Assembly: GCA_035340715.1 (NCBI GenBank) | Contig: DAOQTX010000019.1 | Span: forward strand, 1-44,191 | From: DAOQTX01 sp035340715 | Lineage (GTDB): Bacteria > Bacteroidota > Bacteroidia > AKYH767-A > OLB10 | Reading direction: 5' to 3' | Length of the DNA stretch: 44,191 nt | Shown here: one piece after another, positions 42,757-44,191 of the stretch | Layout of the letters: every line of letters starts with the position of its first letter | How positions within the stretch are numbered: the first letter of the stretch is position 1 | The notes under the pieces: model-generated | The model's input: the letters and a program-made list of their open reading frames with translations, nothing else | Told to the model about the DNA's origin: nothing | Database searches by the model: none | Position numbers and translations under genes: made by a program

Positions 42757-44191
42757 ATGAAAAAGAAATGTATCCCATTATTCCTTTCGTTCGTATTGAT
42801 GATCTTCGGATTTCAAACCAATGCTCAGTTACTCGAACCGGTTAAATGGACATACTCTGTAGAGCAAAGCAGTCCTTCTGAAGCTACATTAATTCTCACT
42901 GCTAGTATTGACAATAAATTTCATCTATACAGTCAATACATAAATGGTGATGGCCCTTTGCCAACCATCTTTACTTTTAATCGTTCACCTGATTACGAAT
43001 TAGTAGGAAAAACCTCCGAACCAAATGCAAAGGAAGAATATGAGCCTGTCTTCGAGATGAATCTAAAGGTGTTTGATAAAAAGGCTGTATTCAAACAAAA
43101 AATCAGAATAAAAAATAAGAACCCATTTAGGATAAGCGGCAACGTTAGTTACATGACTTGTGATGATACACAATGTTTATTGGGAGAAGATGAATTTGAA
43201 TTCACACTTCATAAGGATGTGAAAACGAAAACCAGCGTTGAGCCGGATAAAAATCCTTCCACCAACATTAAGGAAAATTCAACAACTGCATCTACCAAAA
43301 ATGCTGAAATCGAACCTCAAAAAGATTCAATTGTTTCTGATGACAGCAGTAGTGTTGAAACAAACCTAAGCCAAGCTCCTCAAAGTACTAACATAACTTT
43401 TGATGATGAATGTGGATCCGGCACCGAATCTGCCGAACATACCGGTAGTTTGTGGGGAATTTTCTTAGGAGGATTATTAGGAGGGTTGTTAGCCTTGCTT
43501 ACACCTTGTGTATTCCCAATGATACCAATGACAGTGAGCTTTTTTACAAAACACAGTACCACTAGAAGCAAAGGAGTATTTAATGCCTGGGTTTATGCGC
43601 TATCGATTATTTTGATCTATGTGACTTTGGGCTTACTTATTACTGTTTCATTCGGATCGGATGCACTCAATGCAATGGCGAGCAATTCATTCTTCAATCT
43701 ATTGTTTTTTGTAATCTTTTTAGTCTTTGCCTTTTCATTCTTTGGAGCGTTCGAAATTACTTTACCTTCCAAATGGATTAATAAAGCAGATCAAGCTTCC
43801 GAAAAAGGTGGAATGCTTGGATTATTCTTTATGGCATTTACCCTATCGCTCGTTTCATTTTCCTGCACCGGTCCTATTATTGGAACTTTGTTGGTTGAAG
43901 CAGCTCATGGCCGTTCTTATCTAGGGCCTGTGATTGGAATGACCGGGTTTGCTACTGCATTGGCTCTTCCTTTTGGATTGTTTGCCGCATTTCCAAGTTG
44001 GTTGCATTCATTACCCAAATCAGGTGGTTGGCTCAACAGTGTCAAAGTATGTTTAGGATTTATTGAGTTGGCTTTGGCTCTAAAGTTTCTCTCCAATGTT
44101 GACTTAGCCTATCATTGGGGAATTCTTAAAAGAGAAATCTTTATTGGATTATGGGTAATTATTTTTGGACTGATGGGTTTGTATTTAATTG
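42757..44191 (+). CDS. dsbD: Thiol:disulfide interchange protein DsbD, 3'-truncated by window edge
   Basis: Translation from ATG 42757 stays open to the window end (478 codons). A signal peptide (QTNAQ, about residue 24) is followed by the periplasmic DsbD-alpha domain, with the redox pair in TCDDTQC about 130 residues in. A low-complexity linker rich in Ser, Thr and Lys (about 155-215) leads to the membrane domain. That domain has TPCVFPMIPMTV and SCTGPIIGTLL, which carry the two cysteines that pass electrons across the membrane. The C-terminal thioredoxin-like domain would lie beyond the window. DsbD brings reducing power from cytoplasmic thioredoxin to periplasmic disulfide isomerases and cytochrome c maturation. 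Confidence 0.92.
   Translation, partial: MKKKCIPLFLSFVLMIFGFQTNAQLLEPVKWTYSVEQSSPSEATLILTASIDNKFHLYSQYINGDGPLPTIFTFNRSPDYELVGKTSEPNAKEEYEPVFEMNLKVFDKKAVFKQKIRIKNKNPFRISGNVSYMTCDDTQCLLGEDEFEFTLHKDVKTKTSVEPDKNPSTNIKENSTTASTKNAEIEPQKDSIVSDDSSSVETNLSQAPQSTNITFDDECGSGTESAEHTGSLWGIFLGGLLGGLLALLTPCVFPMIPMTVSFFTKHSTTRSKGVFNAWVYALSIILIYVTLGLLITVSFGSDALNAMASNSFFNLLFFVIFLVFAFSFFGAFEITLPSKWINKADQASEKGGMLGLFFMAFTLSLVSFSCTGPIIGTLLVEAAHGRSYLGPVIGMTGFATALALPFGLFAAFPSWLHSLPKSGGWLNSVKVCLGFIELALALKFLSNVDLAYHWGILKREIFIGLWVIIFGLMGLYLI

Noticed and set aside
1..44191. CRISPR arrays, insertion sequences, prophage or attachment sites
   Set aside because: No spaced direct repeats, transposase or phage motifs were seen, and both tRNA genes lack flanking direct copies of their 3' ends.

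Overview
The window looks like ordinary chromosome of a Bacteroidota bacterium, probably a Chitinophagales/Saprospiria-like or flavobacterial lineage. It is AT-rich, start codons are preceded by A-rich stretches instead of Shine-Dalgarno sequences, and a few intergenic regions carry the phylum's TAnnTTTG promoter element. It encodes a type IX secretion (T9SS) PorV/PorU-type pair and a T9SS cargo protein with a C-terminal sorting domain. It also carries a DUF5686 outer-membrane protein and SusD-free lipoproteins of a kind common in this phylum. No rRNA, CRISPR array, insertion sequence, phage gene or origin was seen, and no gene-free stretch exceeds about 205 bases.

Layout. 1-3.6 kb: the 3' part of an alkaline-phosphatase-superfamily gene, translationally coupled to two lipoprotein genes (one with a c-type-haem-like motif), then two small divergent genes. 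3.6-3.83 kb: tRNA-Leu(TAA) and tRNA-Gly(GCC) on the minus strand, with a terminator between them. 3.87-12 kb: genome maintenance and core metabolism (mutS, a SpoU/TrmH methyltransferase, a DinB-fold protein, nadE, yqeY, recQ). 12-19.5 kb: cell-envelope functions (kdsD/kpsF, tatC, an AhpD-like protein, DUF5686, a YdjM-like protein, lptB, purS, pssA). 19.7-25.9 kb: the porV2-porU2 operon. 25.9-31.9 kb: a lipoprotein, a class IV aminotransferase overlapping a sulfotransferase-like gene, lnt, lpdA and a methyltransferase. 32-35.4 kb: a small Cys-motif protein, an MbnP-type copper-protein homologue and a large T9SS cargo protein, separated by a strong bidirectional terminator. 35.5-44.2 kb: an alpha/beta hydrolase, a GNAT acetyltransferase, aspartokinase, haem A synthase, DUF192, an exported YciI-like protein, a complete three-gene ABC importer, and the 5' part of dsbD, which runs off the window.

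Functional links. Envelope biogenesis dominates: KDO synthesis and LPS export (kdsD, lptB), lipoprotein acylation (lnt), phosphatidylserine synthesis (pssA), Tat export (tatC), T9SS export, and disulfide/cytochrome maturation (dsbD, ctaA). The least explained parts are the sulfotransferase/aminotransferase overlap pair, the MbnP-type gene without its usual MbnH partner nearby, and the phosphatase/cytochrome-like lipoprotein operon at the left edge. I saw no clear defence or mobile system. All family assignments come from reading motifs in the translated sequence; no database search was made.
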